Assembly: GCF_014653945.1 (NCBI RefSeq)
Contig: NZ_BNAU01000004.1
Span: 574,828 to 638,827 of the forward strand
Length of the DNA: 64,000 bases
Origin: Amycolatopsis deserti
GTDB lineage: Bacteria; Actinomycetota; Actinomycetes; Mycobacteriales; Pseudonocardiaceae
Reading direction: 5' to 3'
Part shown: one piece after another, positions 10,105 through 19,457 of the stretch
How the letters are laid out: every line of letters begins with the position of its first letter
Position numbering within the stretch: position 1 is the first letter of the stretch
Made by a program: the position numbers and the translations under genes
The notes under the pieces: generated by a model
Told to the model about the DNA's origin: nothing
Database searches by the model: none
Seen by the model: only the letters and a program-made list of their open reading frames with translations

Positions 10105-10697
10105 AGGGCGCGGCGGCCGGAGAGGGCGCGGCCGAGGGTCAGTTCGTCGGCGAACTCGAGGTCGCCGCCCATCGGCAGGCCGGACGCCAGCCGCGTGACG
10201 GTCAGGCCGGGGAAGTCGCGCAGCATCCGCACCAGGTAGGTCGCGGTGGCCTCGCCCTCGGTGTTCGGGTCGGTCGCGATGATCACCTCGGTGACCTGTT
10301 CCGCGCCGAGCCGGGCCAGCAGCTCGCGGATGCGCAGCTGGTCCGGGCCGATGCCGGACAGCGGGTCGAGCGCGCCGCCCAGCACGTGGTAGCGGCCCTT
10401 GAACTCGCGGGTGCGCTCGACCGCGAGCACGTCCTTGGGTTCCTCGACCACGCAGATCAGCGACGTGTCGCGCCGGACGTCCCGGCAGATGCGGCACTGC
10501 TGCTGTTCGGAGACGTTGCCGCAGATCTCGCAGAACTGCACGCCTTCGCGGACCTTGCCGAGCACGTCCTGCAGCCGGGCGATGTCGGCCGGGTCGGCGG
10601 CGAGCAGGTGGAACGCGATCCGCTGCGCGCTCTTCGGACCGATGCCGGGCAGGTGTCCCAGCTCGTCGATCAGGTCCTGGACTACCCCTTCGTACAA
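10101..10697 (-). CDS. recR: Recombination protein RecR
   Basis: 198 residues, full length. The N-terminal HhH ([20 protein letters not shown]), a four-Cys zinc finger ([16 protein letters not shown]), and a Toprim domain ([13 protein letters not shown], then [14 protein letters not shown]) are present in order. RecR forms a DNA clamp and, with RecF or RecO, loads RecA on gapped DNA. It follows the YbaB-type gene by nine bases, in the common dnaX-ybaB-recR neighbourhood. Confidence 0.97.
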   Translation of the reverse strand: MYEGVVQDLIDELGHLPGIGPKSAQRIAFHLLAADPADIARLQDVLGKVREGVQFCEICGNVSEQQQCRICRDVRRDTSLICVVEEPKDVLAVERTREFKGRYHVLGGALDPLSGIGPDQLRIRELLARLGAEQVTEVIIATDPNTEGEATATYLVRMLRDFPGLTVTRLASGLPMGGDLEFADELTLGRALSGRRAL

Positions 10698-10706
10698 CGG
10701 GGCCCG

Positions 10707-11078
10707 CTACTTCAGGCCGGGCAGACCGAGTCCGCCGAGGTCGGGCATGCCGCCGCCACCGCCGCCGAGGGCGCCGGCCACCGGGCCGAGCTTTTCCTCG
10801 GTGAGCTTCTGGGCGCTGCTCATCGCGTCGCGCACCGCGGCGACCACCAGGTCGGCGAGCGTCTCGGTGTCCTCCGGGTCGACCGCCTTCGGGTCGATCT
10901 GCAGGGACTTCAGCTCCATGCCGCCAGTCACGGTGGCCTTGACCAGGCCGCCGCCGGACGTGCCGGTCACCTCGGTGCGGGCGAGCTCCTCCTGCGCGGC
11001 GACGAGCTGCTGCTGCATCTGCTGCGCCTGCTGCAGGATGGCCTGCATGTCGGGCATTCCACCGCCGGGTTGCACCAT
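10707..11078 (-). CDS. YbaB/EbfC family nucleoid-associated protein
   Basis: 123 residues. A Gln-rich helix ([18 protein letters not shown]), then the YbaB core [22 protein letters not shown], then a Gly-rich tail. These small dimeric proteins bind DNA and are nearly always encoded next to recR. The ATG at 11078 was chosen; a later in-frame ATG (PDMQ) is possible. It is divergent from the amidase gene. Confidence 0.93.
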   Translation of the reverse strand: MVQPGGGMPDMQAILQQAQQMQQQLVAAQEELARTEVTGTSGGGLVKATVTGGMELKSLQIDPKAVDPEDTETLADLVVAAVRDAMSSAQKLTEEKLGPVAGALGGGGGGMPDLGGLGLPGLK

Positions 11079-11147
11079 GATCCCCGTTTCGTCGTGCTGT
11101 CCTGTGGGTCCCAGCGTAGCTCGGACGGCTGTGGCACCGTGTTCGCC

Positions 11148-11936
11148 GTGCGCAGTCTTGTGGGGTTGGTGCTGAGCGGGGTGCTGCTGGTCGCGGGGTG
11201 CTCGTCGCCCCCGCCGGTGCCGTCCGGGATGAGCCGGGTGTCTTCGGTCGCTCCGCCGGTTTCGTCGTCGGCCGCGCGCGAGCCGGTGACGGTGGTGCTG
11301 GACCCCGGGCACAACGGCGGCAACGCGCTGCGGCCGGACGTGATCAACGCGCCGGTGCCGGCCGGACGCGGCAAGACGAAGCCGTGTAATACGACGGGCA
11401 CCGCGACCGACCGGGGGTATGCCGAGCACGCGTTCAACTGGGATGTCGCGCAGCGGGTGGGTTCGCTGCTGGAGGCGCAGGGGGTGCGGGTGATCTACAC
11501 GCGCCCGGACGATTCCGGGGTCGGCCCGTGCGTGAACGAACGAGCGGCGGTCGGGAATCGAGCCGGTGCGGCGGCGGTGGTGTCGATCCACGCGGACGGC
11601 TCTACGGCGGCGGGGGCCCGGGGGTTTCACGTCGCGTACTCGAGCCCGCCGCTGAACGAGGCGCAGGGTGAGCCGTCGGTGGAGCTGGCCCGGGCGGTGC
11701 GCGCGGGGCTGTCGTCGTTCCCGGTGTCGAACTACCTGGGCTCGAAGGGCCTCGCCCCGCGCGACGACCTCGCCGGGCTGAACCTCTCGGAGCGCCCCGC
11801 GGTCCTGGTGGAGTGCGGAAACATGCGAAACCCGGCGGAGGCCGCGGTGATGTCCAGTGCGGACGGCAGGCAGCGATATGCGGCGGGGATCGCCGCCGGG
11901 GTGGTGTCGTTCCTGAGGGAGCACGGAGGTTTCTGA
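11148..11936 (+). CDS. N-acetylmuramoyl-L-alanine amidase (Amidase_3), probable lipoprotein
   Basis: 262 residues from GTG 11148; an in-frame GTG nine bases earlier is possible. A short signal peptide ends in a lipobox LLVAGC near residue 17. The Amidase_3 zinc-hydrolase motifs follow: DPGHNGGN (zinc His), SIHAD (zinc His) and [11 protein letters not shown] (catalytic Glu). The enzyme cleaves the lactyl-peptide bond of peptidoglycan outside the membrane. No clear ribosome site precedes it, so leaderless translation is possible. It sits in reverse orientation between ybaB and dnaX. Confidence 0.92.
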   Translation: MRSLVGLVLSGVLLVAGCSSPPPVPSGMSRVSSVAPPVSSSAAREPVTVVLDPGHNGGNALRPDVINAPVPAGRGKTKPCNTTGTATDRGYAEHAFNWDVAQRVGSLLEAQGVRVIYTRPDDSGVGPCVNERAAVGNRAGAAAVVSIHADGSTAAGARGFHVAYSSPPLNEAQGEPSVELARAVRAGLSSFPVSNYLGSKGLAPRDDLAGLNLSERPAVLVECGNMRNPAEAAVMSSADGRQRYAAGIAAGVVSFLREHGGF

Positions 11937-12065
11937 AGCACGCGGCGGTTGGCTCGCCGCGCAGGCGGTGCTGCCTGGCGGACCAGCCGCTCGGCGCGGC
12001 CCCGAGCCCTGCCGGCAGCGGCGCGCCAGCTCTCCCGACCCACCGCACGCGCCGGGCCGGGCCGA

Positions 12066-14222
12066 TCAGTCGATCGGCTGGGCGCCCAGGTGCTCGGCCA
12101 GCAGGCGGCGCGCCAGTTCCTCCGGGTCGTTCTGCGGGGCGGGCGCGCTGTCCGGCACGGGGCCGCCCGCCTCGGCCATCATGGCTTCCTCGTCCTCCGG
12201 CTCGGGCGGGAGGGGGATGTCGTCGGCGGGCTCCGGCGGTGGCTTCGGCGCCCGCGCGGGCGGCTCGGCCGGGGGCGCGGCCTGCGGGGCCGGGGTCGGG
12301 CGCTGGAAGGTCCGCTGCTGCGGGGCCTCGCGCTGGGGCGGGTTCGGGCGCGGGCCCGGGCCGTCGCGGCGGGCCGAACCGCCGCCTCCGCCGCCGCCGT
12401 GCACGCACCGCACCTGCCACGTGCCGCCGAGCACCTCGTGCAGCGCGCCGGCGATGAAGTCCGCGTTGCGCGGCTCCGACAACCGCCGTGCGAGGGGCTC
12501 CGCGCTGTGCGCCAGCACGACCAGCGAGCCCTCCACGCTCTGCACCGTGGCGTTGATCATCATCGCCTCGGTGCTGCGGCTCGTCTTGCGGATGGCGGCC
12601 AGCAGATCCGGCCACACCCGCCGGATCGCGGCCGCGTCGATCCCACCGGGCGCCGGCTCCGCGGCCGCCGGCTCGGTCGGGCGACGCACCGGCGCCTCCG
12701 GCGCGGCCGCCTCGGCCGCGGGGCGAGCAGCTCCTTCGCCCGCGGGCGAACCAGCCCCCGGGCGCGCAGCTCCCTCCGCCGCCGACCACCCAGCGGCCTC
12801 GCCTGCCGGGCGCGCAGCTTCCCCCGCTGGGGCCGGGCGGGAAGGCGGCTCGCCTGGGCGTGCGGCTTCCTCCGCCGCGGCACTCCGCTCCGGCGCGGCG
12901 GTCGGTTCCGTGGCCCGGCGGACCGGAGCTTCCGGCGCCGGACGCGCAGCGGCCTCGGCAGCCGGGCGAGACGGCGCGGCCGCACGCTGCGAAGGCCGCT
13001 GGAACCGTTCGGGAGCAGCCGCCACCTGCCCGTCGGCGGCAGGCAGACTGCCCCCACCGCTGACCGTGACCCGCCGCTCCAGGCGCTCCAGCCGCTGCAG
13101 CACCGCCGCTTCGCTCTCCGACGCCGACGGCAGCAGCATCCGCGCGCACAGCAACTCCAGCAGCAGCCGCGGCGCCGTGGCCCCGCGCATCTCCAGCAGG
13201 CCGTTGTGCACGATCTCCGCGTACCGGGTCAGCGTTGCCAGGCCGGCGCGCTCGGCCTGCGCCGTCATGCGGTCCAGCTCGTCCGCGGGCGCCGACACCA
13301 GGTTGCGCGCCGCCGCGTCCGGGACCGACCGCAGCAGCACCAGGTCGCGCAGCCGGTCGAGCAGGTCGCTCGCGAAGCGGCGCGGCTCGTGGCCGGCCTC
13401 GACCAGCCGGTCGACCGTGCCGAACACGGCGGCCGAATCGTCCGCGGCCAGGCCGTCGATCATGTCGTCGATCAGGGCCGAGTCGGTGACGCCGAGCAGC
13501 GAAATCGCCCGGTCGTAGGTCACGCCGTCCGGGCCCGCGCCGGCCAGCAGCTGGTCCAGCACCGACTGCGTGTCGCGCGCCGAACCGCCGCCCGCGCGGA
13601 TCACCAGCGGGTACACCGCCGGGTCGACGTGGATGCCCTCGGCCGCGACGTTGCGCTCCAGCAGGTCCCGCATCGCGCTGGGCGGGATCAGCCGGAACGG
13701 GTAGTGGTGGGTCCGCGACCGGATGGTGGGCAGCACCTTGTCCGGCTCGGTGGTGGCGAAGATGAAGATCAGGTGTTCCGGCGGCTCTTCGACGATCTTC
13801 AGCAGGGCGTTGAAGCCCTGCGTGGTGACCATGTGCGCCTCGTCGATGATGAACACCCGGTAGCGCGACTCGGCCGGCGCGTAGAAGGCGCGGTCGCGCA
13901 GCTCGCGGGCGTCGTCGACACCGCCGTGGCTGGCCGCGTCGAGTTCGGTGACGTCGATGCTGCCGGGGCCCTCGGGCGCCAGCGCGCGGCACGAGTCGCA
14001 CTTGCCGCACGGGTCCGGGGTCGGGCCTTCGACGCAGTTCAGCGAGCGGGCCATGATGCGCGCGCTGGAGGTCTTGCCGCAGCCGCGCGGCCCGGAGAAC
14101 AGGTACGCGTGGTTGATGCGGCCCGCGGTGAGGGCGGCGCGCAGCGGTTCGGTGACGTGCTCCTGCCCGACGACCTCGGCGAAGGTCGCCGGACGGTACT
14201 TGCGGTAGAGAGCCAGAGCCAC
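12066..14222 (-). CDS. dnaX: DNA polymerase III subunits gamma and tau
   Basis: 718 residues. The AAA+ clamp-loader module is complete: Walker A GPRGCGKTSSARI near residue 45, zinc-binding CVEGPTPDPCGKCDSC near 65-80, Walker B DEAHM near 127, sensor FATTEPDKVLPTIRSR. A domain III helix region follows, then a long Ala/Pro/Glu-rich linker (about 380-530) and a C-terminal tau-like domain. It loads the sliding clamp in the replisome. The low-complexity linker explains the many long open frames in other phases here. The ffs RNA lies about 470 bases upstream on the same strand. Confidence 0.96.
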   Translation of the reverse strand: MALALYRKYRPATFAEVVGQEHVTEPLRAALTAGRINHAYLFSGPRGCGKTSSARIMARSLNCVEGPTPDPCGKCDSCRALAPEGPGSIDVTELDAASHGGVDDARELRDRAFYAPAESRYRVFIIDEAHMVTTQGFNALLKIVEEPPEHLIFIFATTEPDKVLPTIRSRTHHYPFRLIPPSAMRDLLERNVAAEGIHVDPAVYPLVIRAGGGSARDTQSVLDQLLAGAGPDGVTYDRAISLLGVTDSALIDDMIDGLAADDSAAVFGTVDRLVEAGHEPRRFASDLLDRLRDLVLLRSVPDAAARNLVSAPADELDRMTAQAERAGLATLTRYAEIVHNGLLEMRGATAPRLLLELLCARMLLPSASESEAAVLQRLERLERRVTVSGGGSLPAADGQVAAAPERFQRPSQRAAAPSRPAAEAAARPAPEAPVRRATEPTAAPERSAAAEEAARPGEPPSRPAPAGEAARPAGEAAGWSAAEGAARPGAGSPAGEGAARPAAEAAAPEAPVRRPTEPAAAEPAPGGIDAAAIRRVWPDLLAAIRKTSRSTEAMMINATVQSVEGSLVVLAHSAEPLARRLSEPRNADFIAGALHEVLGGTWQVRCVHGGGGGGGSARRDGPGPRPNPPQREAPQQRTFQRPTPAPQAAPPAEPPARAPKPPPEPADDIPLPPEPEDEEAMMAEAGGPVPDSAPAPQNDPEELARRLLAEHLGAQPID

Positions 14223-14272
14223 GACGCGAGAGTACCGGCACCCACCGACAAGCTCGGACTAGCCTGCTGGGC

Positions 14273-14562
14273 GTGACCCGGCGCTTCTACGACCGGCTGG
14301 CCGCGGACTACCACCGCATCTACGCGGACTGGCCCGCGAGCGTCCGCCGCCAGGGTGAAGCGCTGCACCGCCTGCTCGGTGGAGACCCGCGGCGGGCGCT
14401 GGACTGCGCGTGCGGCATCGGCACGCAGGCACTCGGCCTGGCCACGCTCGGCCACACCGTGAGCTGCGGGATCTCGCCGAAGAGGCGGGCTTCTCCGAAG
14501 CGGTGTGGCGAGAGCCGACGGACACCGGCTTCTTCCAGCCGATCCTCACGGCCAAAACCTGA
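14273..14562 (+). pseudogene. SAM-dependent methyltransferase remnant with internal deletion
   Basis: The first 63 or so residues (FYDRLAADYHRIYADWP through ALDCACGIGTQALGLATLGHTVS) are the N-terminus and SAM-binding motif I of a class I methyltransferase. Directly after base 14464 the frame changes, and the +1-shifted phase reads LRDLAEEAGFSEAVWREPTD then TGFFQPILTAKT and stop (14560-14562), a normal methyltransferase C-terminus. The middle of the gene, probably about 150 residues, is missing. The start appears to be GTG at 14273. Not functional as a methyltransferase. Confidence 0.8.
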
Positions 14563-14659
14563 GCTGGTCCACGCCACACGCGCCCAGCGCCCGCCAAGGC
14601 GAGGAGCTCGCACCGTGGGGGGTCCGGGGGGTCGCCCCCCGAAAAACACAGCGGACGAA

Positions 14660-14699
14660 GTCCCCTTCGTGCAAGGGCGGGGCCCTTGACGAAGGGGAC
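14660..14699 (-). terminator. Terminator of the SRP RNA gene
   Basis: GTCCCCTTCGT-G-CAAGGG pairs with CCCTTG-ACGAAGGGGAC around a five-base CGGGG loop, with one bulged base. On the minus strand it is followed by a TTTTT run near 14641-14646. It overlaps the last bases of the SRP RNA stem. Confidence 0.75.
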
Positions 14700-14779
14700 C
14701 CCCGCACCCGTCAGAGCCTGCTTATCCTTGCTGCCTTCCGGCCCTGGGGAGGTTCACAGGATGGACGCCGCGGGGGTCC
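14696..14779 (-). ncRNA. ffs: Signal recognition particle RNA (bacterial small type)
   Basis: On the minus strand the conserved helix 8 tip is present: CCAGGGCCGGAAGGCAGCAA. The ends GGACCCCCGC and GCGGGGGTCC pair to close the single long hairpin. The molecule is the small (4.5S-like) SRP RNA, which binds Ffh and targets membrane proteins co-translationally. It lies upstream of dnaX, a common actinobacterial position. Exact ends are uncertain by several bases. Confidence 0.92.
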
Positions 14780-14792
14780 ACCGTCAGTGTAC

Positions 14793-16637
14793 TCAAGCCG
14801 CGCCGGCACCTGACGTCAGGTCGTAGACCGTCGTGCCGCCCACCGTCTGAGCTGTGAAGTTCTCGGCCACCCACGTCGCGATCTCGCCGGAGCCGCCGCG
14901 CTCCATGCCGCCCTCGACGTAGTACGTGATCTGCCCGTCGGCGACGTACTGCTTGAACTCCTCCAGCGTCGGCGCGGGGTCGCCGCCGTTGAACCCGCCG
15001 ATCGCGATCACCGCGGTGTCCGAGTTCAGCGCCAGCCCGGCCGCGGACTGCGAACCGTTCGTCGCCGCGGACCACTTCGTCGTGGTCTGCTTGAGCAGCG
15101 CGATCAGCTCGCTCGACTCCGTGCCGGCCCGGTCGCCGAAGCCGCCCATCGAGTTGCCGGACGGCCCGGACGTCGGGATCGACCCGGTGTGCCCCTGGCT
15201 CGCGGTCTCCACGGCGTACGCCCCCGGCCCGAGCAGCCCGGCGCAGACCCCCACCACCGCGAGCACGACACCGGCCCGCCGGAGCCGGTCGAGCCCGAAC
15301 AGCAGCCCGGCGACCACCAGCGCGGTCAGCACCAGCAGCACCCACCGCAGCCACGGCTGCCAAGACGGCGTCCGGTCGAGCAGGATGAAGTCCCACACCC
15401 CGGTCGCCGCGAGCATCAGCGCCAGCACGATCCGCGCGGCGAAGTTGTGCCGCCCCCGCCACAGCTCGACCGCGCCGATGCCGGCCAGCCCGGCGATCCC
15501 CGGCGCCAGCGCCACCGTGTAGTACGAGTGGATCGTGCCGCTCATGAAGCTGAACACCAGCGCGGTGACGACCGTCCACCCGCCCCAGAGCAACAGCGCG
15601 GCCCGCGTGCGGTCCAGCCGCGGCGCGAACCGGGTGAACCACAGCCCGGCGACCAGCGCGATCAGCGCGGCGGGCAGCAGCCACGAGATCTCCAGCCCGA
15701 ACGCCGACCCGAACATGCGCAGCAGCCCGGTCTCGCCGCCGAACATGGTGTTGCCGCCCATGCCGCCACCGCCGTTGCCGTCGCCGCCGAAGATCCGGCC
15801 CAGCCCGTTGTAGCCGAAGGCCAGCTCCAGCGGCGTGTTGTCGGTGGACCCGCCGATGTAGGGCCGGGACTCGGTGGGCCACAACGCGACCGCCACGATC
15901 CACCAGCCCGCCGCGACCACGACCGCGACACCGGCCCCGGCGAGCTGCAGCAGCCGCTTGCCCAGCCCGGCCGGCGCCGCGACCAGGTACACCAGCGCGA
16001 ACGCGGGCAGCACCAGGAACGCCTGCAGCATCTTGGTGAGGAACCCGAACCCGAGCGCGGCGCCGGCGAGCAGCAGCCAGCCGGTGCTCGCCCGGTCGAG
16101 CGCGCGCACCGTGCAGTACGCGCCGGCCACCATCAGCAGCACCAGCAGCGCGTCCGGGTTGTTGAACTTGAACATCAGCGCCGCGACCGGGGTCAGCGCG
16201 AGCGCGGAACCGGCGAGCAGCCCGGCCAGCGGCCCCGAGGTGCGCCGCACGGCCGCGTACAGCAGGGCCACCGAAGCCACGCCGCACAGCGCGTTGGGCA
16301 GCAGCATGCTGAAGCTGGAGAACCCGAACAGTCGTCCGGACAACGCCATCAGCCACAGCGACGCGGGCGGTTTGTCGACCGTGATCACGTTGCCCGGGTC
16401 CAGCGATCCGAAGAACATGGCCTCCCAGTTCTTCGTGCCGGCCTGCACGGCCATCGCGTAGAAGTCGTTGGCGTATCCGGACGCGCTCAGGTTCCACAGG
16501 TACAGCCCGGCGGTCGCGACCAGCAGGACGGCGACCGAGGGCCGCACCCACGGGGGCCGGCCGGCTGTCCGCGTACGCGCCGCGGCGGGGACCGGCCCGA
16601 GGCGGGCCGGGTCGGAGGAAACAGCCGCAGTCGACAT
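14793..16637 (-). CDS. ArnT-like / PMT_2 family membrane glycosyltransferase
   Basis: 614 residues with about a dozen hydrophobic segments. The GT39/GT83-like signature is near the N-terminus: LSASGYANDFYAMAVQAGTKNWEAMFFGS, read as two adjoining parts, then DKPPASLWLMALSGRLFGFS. These enzymes move a sugar from a polyprenyl-phosphate donor to an extracytoplasmic acceptor. A Gly/Asn-rich loop (GGDGNGGGGMGGNTMFGG) near residue 285 is typical of actinobacterial members. It is preceded by a GT2/GtrA fusion gene (15-base gap) that could make the lipid-linked donor. Confidence 0.88.
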   Translation of the reverse strand: MSTAAVSSDPARLGPVPAAARTRTAGRPPWVRPSVAVLLVATAGLYLWNLSASGYANDFYAMAVQAGTKNWEAMFFGSLDPGNVITVDKPPASLWLMALSGRLFGFSSFSMLLPNALCGVASVALLYAAVRRTSGPLAGLLAGSALALTPVAALMFKFNNPDALLVLLMVAGAYCTVRALDRASTGWLLLAGAALGFGFLTKMLQAFLVLPAFALVYLVAAPAGLGKRLLQLAGAGVAVVVAAGWWIVAVALWPTESRPYIGGSTDNTPLELAFGYNGLGRIFGGDGNGGGGMGGNTMFGGETGLLRMFGSAFGLEISWLLPAALIALVAGLWFTRFAPRLDRTRAALLLWGGWTVVTALVFSFMSGTIHSYYTVALAPGIAGLAGIGAVELWRGRHNFAARIVLALMLAATGVWDFILLDRTPSWQPWLRWVLLVLTALVVAGLLFGLDRLRRAGVVLAVVGVCAGLLGPGAYAVETASQGHTGSIPTSGPSGNSMGGFGDRAGTESSELIALLKQTTTKWSAATNGSQSAAGLALNSDTAVIAIGGFNGGDPAPTLEEFKQYVADGQITYYVEGGMERGGSGEIATWVAENFTAQTVGGTTVYDLTSGAGAA

Positions 16638-16652
16638 GTCGAGTCGGTTCTC

Positions 16653-17888
16653 CTATCGGTTCTTTCGGAAGACCCAGTTGCGGAACAGCAGGAACCGCAG
16701 GACGGTCGCGGCCAGGTTGGCCAGGACGAGCACCGCCAGCTCGGCGAACCGCCCGGGTTCGCCGCCGGCGTGCAGCAGCGCCAGCGATCCGCTGGTCAGC
16801 GCCAGCCCGAGGCCGAACACGATCAGGCCTTCGAACTGGTGCCGCCCGGCGCCCTTCGACCCGCGGACGCCGAAGGTGAACCGCCGGTTGGCCGCGGTGT
16901 TGGCGACCGCGGTGACCAGCAGCGCGATCAGGTTCGCCGCCTGCGCGCCGATCCCGGTGCGCAGCAGGACGTAGAGCACCAGGTAGGCCAGCGTGCTGCC
17001 GACGCCGATCGCGGCGAACCGGACGAGCTGCCTGGCCAGTTTCGGCGGGACGCCGGGTTCGGTGACGGCGATCGGGTGCCTCCCCAGCTGGGCGCGGATC
17101 TGGCTGACGGGCAGGGTGCCGCGCGCGAAGCCGCGGATCATCCGGGCGACGCCCTTGAGGTCCGCGGTGGCGGTGGCGACGATGTCCACCGACGAGTCCG
17201 GGTCGTCGACCCAGTCCACCGGCACCTCGTGGATCCGCAGGCCGGAGCGCTGCGCGAGGACGAGCAGCTCGGTGTCGAAGAACCAGCCGGTGTCCTCGAC
17301 GAGCGGCAGCAGCCGGCGCGCGACGTCGGCGCGGATGGCCTTGAACCCGCACTGCGCGTCGCTGAACCGCGCGGCCAGCGCGCCGCGCAGGATCAGGTTG
17401 TAGCAACGCGAGATGAACTCGCGCTTCGGTCCGCGCACGACCCGGGCGCCGCGGGCCAGCCGGGAGCCGATCGCCAGGTCGGAGTGCCCGGAGATCAGTG
17501 GCGCGACCAGCGGGAAGAGCGCGGCCAGGTCGGTGGACAGGTCGACGTCCATGTAGGCCAGCACGTGGGCGTCGGAGGCGGACCAGACGGCGTTGAGCGC
17601 GCGGCCGCGGCCCTTCTGGTCCAGGTGCCGCACCTCGACCCCGGGCAACTCGGCGGCGAGTGCCCGCGCGATGTCCAGCGTCGAGTCCGTGCTCGCGTTG
17701 TCGGCGACGGTGATGCGGAACGGGTAGGGCAGCGCGTCGGACAGGTACGCGTGCAGGCGGCGCACGCAGGGCGCGAGGTCGGTCTCCTCGTTGTACACGG
17801 GGACGACGACGTCGAGGACCGGGGACGTGCTCCGTTGCGGTGGGTCGGCCGGCCGAGGTGCGGGAGAGGCGTCGGCGGAGGTCGTCAT
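16653..17888 (-). CDS. Family 2 glycosyltransferase fused to GtrA-like domain
   Basis: 411 residues from ATG 17888; an in-frame ATG at 17924 adds 12 residues. The GT2 domain has VVVPVYNEE at the front, the metal-binding DVDLS near residue 125 and a DTGWFFDTELL stretch typical of dolichol/polyprenyl-phosphate sugar synthases. The last 120 residues hold about four hydrophobic helices of a GtrA-like flippase. The likely role is to make polyprenyl-phosphate sugar on the inner face and help flip it, feeding the next gene. It sits behind the two-component system genes on the same strand. Confidence 0.88.
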   Translation of the reverse strand: MTTSADASPAPRPADPPQRSTSPVLDVVVPVYNEETDLAPCVRRLHAYLSDALPYPFRITVADNASTDSTLDIARALAAELPGVEVRHLDQKGRGRALNAVWSASDAHVLAYMDVDLSTDLAALFPLVAPLISGHSDLAIGSRLARGARVVRGPKREFISRCYNLILRGALAARFSDAQCGFKAIRADVARRLLPLVEDTGWFFDTELLVLAQRSGLRIHEVPVDWVDDPDSSVDIVATATADLKGVARMIRGFARGTLPVSQIRAQLGRHPIAVTEPGVPPKLARQLVRFAAIGVGSTLAYLVLYVLLRTGIGAQAANLIALLVTAVANTAANRRFTFGVRGSKGAGRHQFEGLIVFGLGLALTSGSLALLHAGGEPGRFAELAVLVLANLAATVLRFLLFRNWVFRKNR

Positions 17889-17966
17889 GACACCGACGGT
17901 GACCCGCCGCGTTGTGGCGATCATGTGCCCGAGCTGTGCGCAGCCTGTGAGCGGCTCCCGGCCGCG

Positions 17967-19457
17967 TTACCTGGGAAAACGCACCGTGAATTCGGTGTGA
18001 CCCGGCCTGCTTTCGACGCCGGCGCGGCCGCGGTGGGCGGCGACGACGGCGGCCACGATCGCCAGCCCGAGACCGGTGCTGCCGGCCGCGCGGGAGCGGG
18101 AGGTGTCGCCGCGGACGAACCGCTCGAACACCGTCGGCAGGACCTCCGGCGCGATGCCCGGCCCGTTGTCGGTCACCCGCAACACCACCTCGGTGTCCGC
18201 GGTGGACAGCCGGGTGGTGACCACGGTGCCCGGCGGGGTGTGGGTGCGGGCGTTGTTGAGCAGGTTGAGCACGACCTGGTGCAGCTGGTCGGCGTCACCG
18301 ACGACGGTGATCGGCTCGGCGGGCACGTCCAGCTGCCACCGGTGGTCCGGCCCGGCGACGGTGGCGTCGGACACCGCGTCGGCCACGATCCGGGAGAAGT
18401 CGACCGGCTCGTAGACGCGGTGCCGCCCGGAGTCCAGGCGCGCGAGCAGCAGCAGATCCTCGACCAGGGTGGTCATCCGGGCCGATTCGGACTCGACGCG
18501 GCCCAGCGCGAACGCGATGTCCGGCGGCACCGCGTCACCGCTGCGCCGGGCCAGCTCCGCGTAGCCGCGGATGGCCGCCAGCGGCGTGCGCAGCTCGTGG
18601 CTGGCGTCGGCGACGAACTGCCGCACCCGGCTCTCGCTGGCCTGCCGCGCGGTCAGTGCGGCCCCGACGTGCCCGAGCATCTGGTTGAACGCGGCCCCGA
18701 CCTTGCCGACCTCGGTGCGCGTGTCGGTGTCGACCGGTTGAACCCGGATCGACAACGCGACCTCGCCGCGGTCGAGTTGCAGCTGGGACACCTTGGACGC
18801 AGTTTCGGCGAGCCGGTCCAGCGGGCGCATGGTGCGACGGATGGTGATCGCGCCGAGCCCGCCCGCGATGAGCAGGCCGCCGAGCGCGACCCCGCCGAAG
18901 ATGAACCCGAGCCGCCACAGCGTGTCGGTCACCTCGGCCAGCGGGAGGCCGGTGATCAGCAGCGCGCCGTCCTGGGCGCGCACCGACACGACGCGGTAAT
19001 CGCCGAGGTCACCGAGGTCGACGCTGCGCCGCTTGCCGTCCGCGGGCAGCGCGAGCAGGGTGCGCAGCTGCTCGGCGGGCACCGGATCGCTGGGGAACGG
19101 GTTCCCCGAGCCGCCGCCGCGCAGGATCCCGTCCCGGACGGCGCCGTCCGGGAAGACGGCGACGGCCAGCGTGCCGATGCCCTGACCCGGGACCCGCAGC
19201 GAGTCCGGCGGCGGCTGGTTCGGCGCGCCGTTCCACGCGCCGGGCGGCGGCTGGCGGGTGCCGCGCTCGCTCGCCGCGACGAGCCGGTCGTCGAGCTGGT
19301 GGTAGAGGAAGCTGCGCAGGGCGATCTCGGTGACCAGACCGACGACCAGGCACACGAGCGCGAGCAGCGCGATGACCTGCGCGATCAGCTTGCCGCGCAG
19401 GGACGAGGGCAGGAGCCGCCGGGGGCGGGCGTGCTCAGCCTGCCGGCTTGAGGACAT
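17967..19457 (-). CDS. Sensor histidine kinase (PhoR-like, HAMP)
   Basis: 496 residues. A membrane helix near residues 25-48, an extracytoplasmic sensor of about 110 residues, a second helix (FIFGGVALGGLLIAGGLG), HAMP, HisKA with the phospho-acceptor His in DASHELRTPLAAIRGY near 285, and HATPase_c with NLLNNARTH, DNGPGI and GLGLAI. It overlaps the response-regulator gene by 23 bases, so the two are co-translated. With the regulator it forms an envelope-sensing pair; the signal is unknown. Confidence 0.93.
   Translation of the reverse strand: MSSSRQAEHARPRRLLPSSLRGKLIAQVIALLALVCLVVGLVTEIALRSFLYHQLDDRLVAASERGTRQPPPGAWNGAPNQPPPDSLRVPGQGIGTLAVAVFPDGAVRDGILRGGGSGNPFPSDPVPAEQLRTLLALPADGKRRSVDLGDLGDYRVVSVRAQDGALLITGLPLAEVTDTLWRLGFIFGGVALGGLLIAGGLGAITIRRTMRPLDRLAETASKVSQLQLDRGEVALSIRVQPVDTDTRTEVGKVGAAFNQMLGHVGAALTARQASESRVRQFVADASHELRTPLAAIRGYAELARRSGDAVPPDIAFALGRVESESARMTTLVEDLLLLARLDSGRHRVYEPVDFSRIVADAVSDATVAGPDHRWQLDVPAEPITVVGDADQLHQVVLNLLNNARTHTPPGTVVTTRLSTADTEVVLRVTDNGPGIAPEVLPTVFERFVRGDTSRSRAAGSTGLGLAIVAAVVAAHRGRAGVESRPGHTEFTVRFPR

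Noticed and set aside
11937..12065. Possible dnaX extension or small gene between amidase and dnaX
   Set aside because: Minus-strand frame continues past the dnaX stop only in other phases; nothing recognisable.
12560..13057. Low-complexity repeats in dnaX as a possible separate gene or repeat array
   Set aside because: They encode the Ala/Pro/Glu-rich linker of DnaX in frame; alternative frames are shadows.
15189..19451. A 1420-codon plus-strand frame
   Set aside because: It lies opposite two glycosyltransferase genes and a histidine kinase with clear domains. Its His/Arg/Gln-rich composition is that of an antisense phase.
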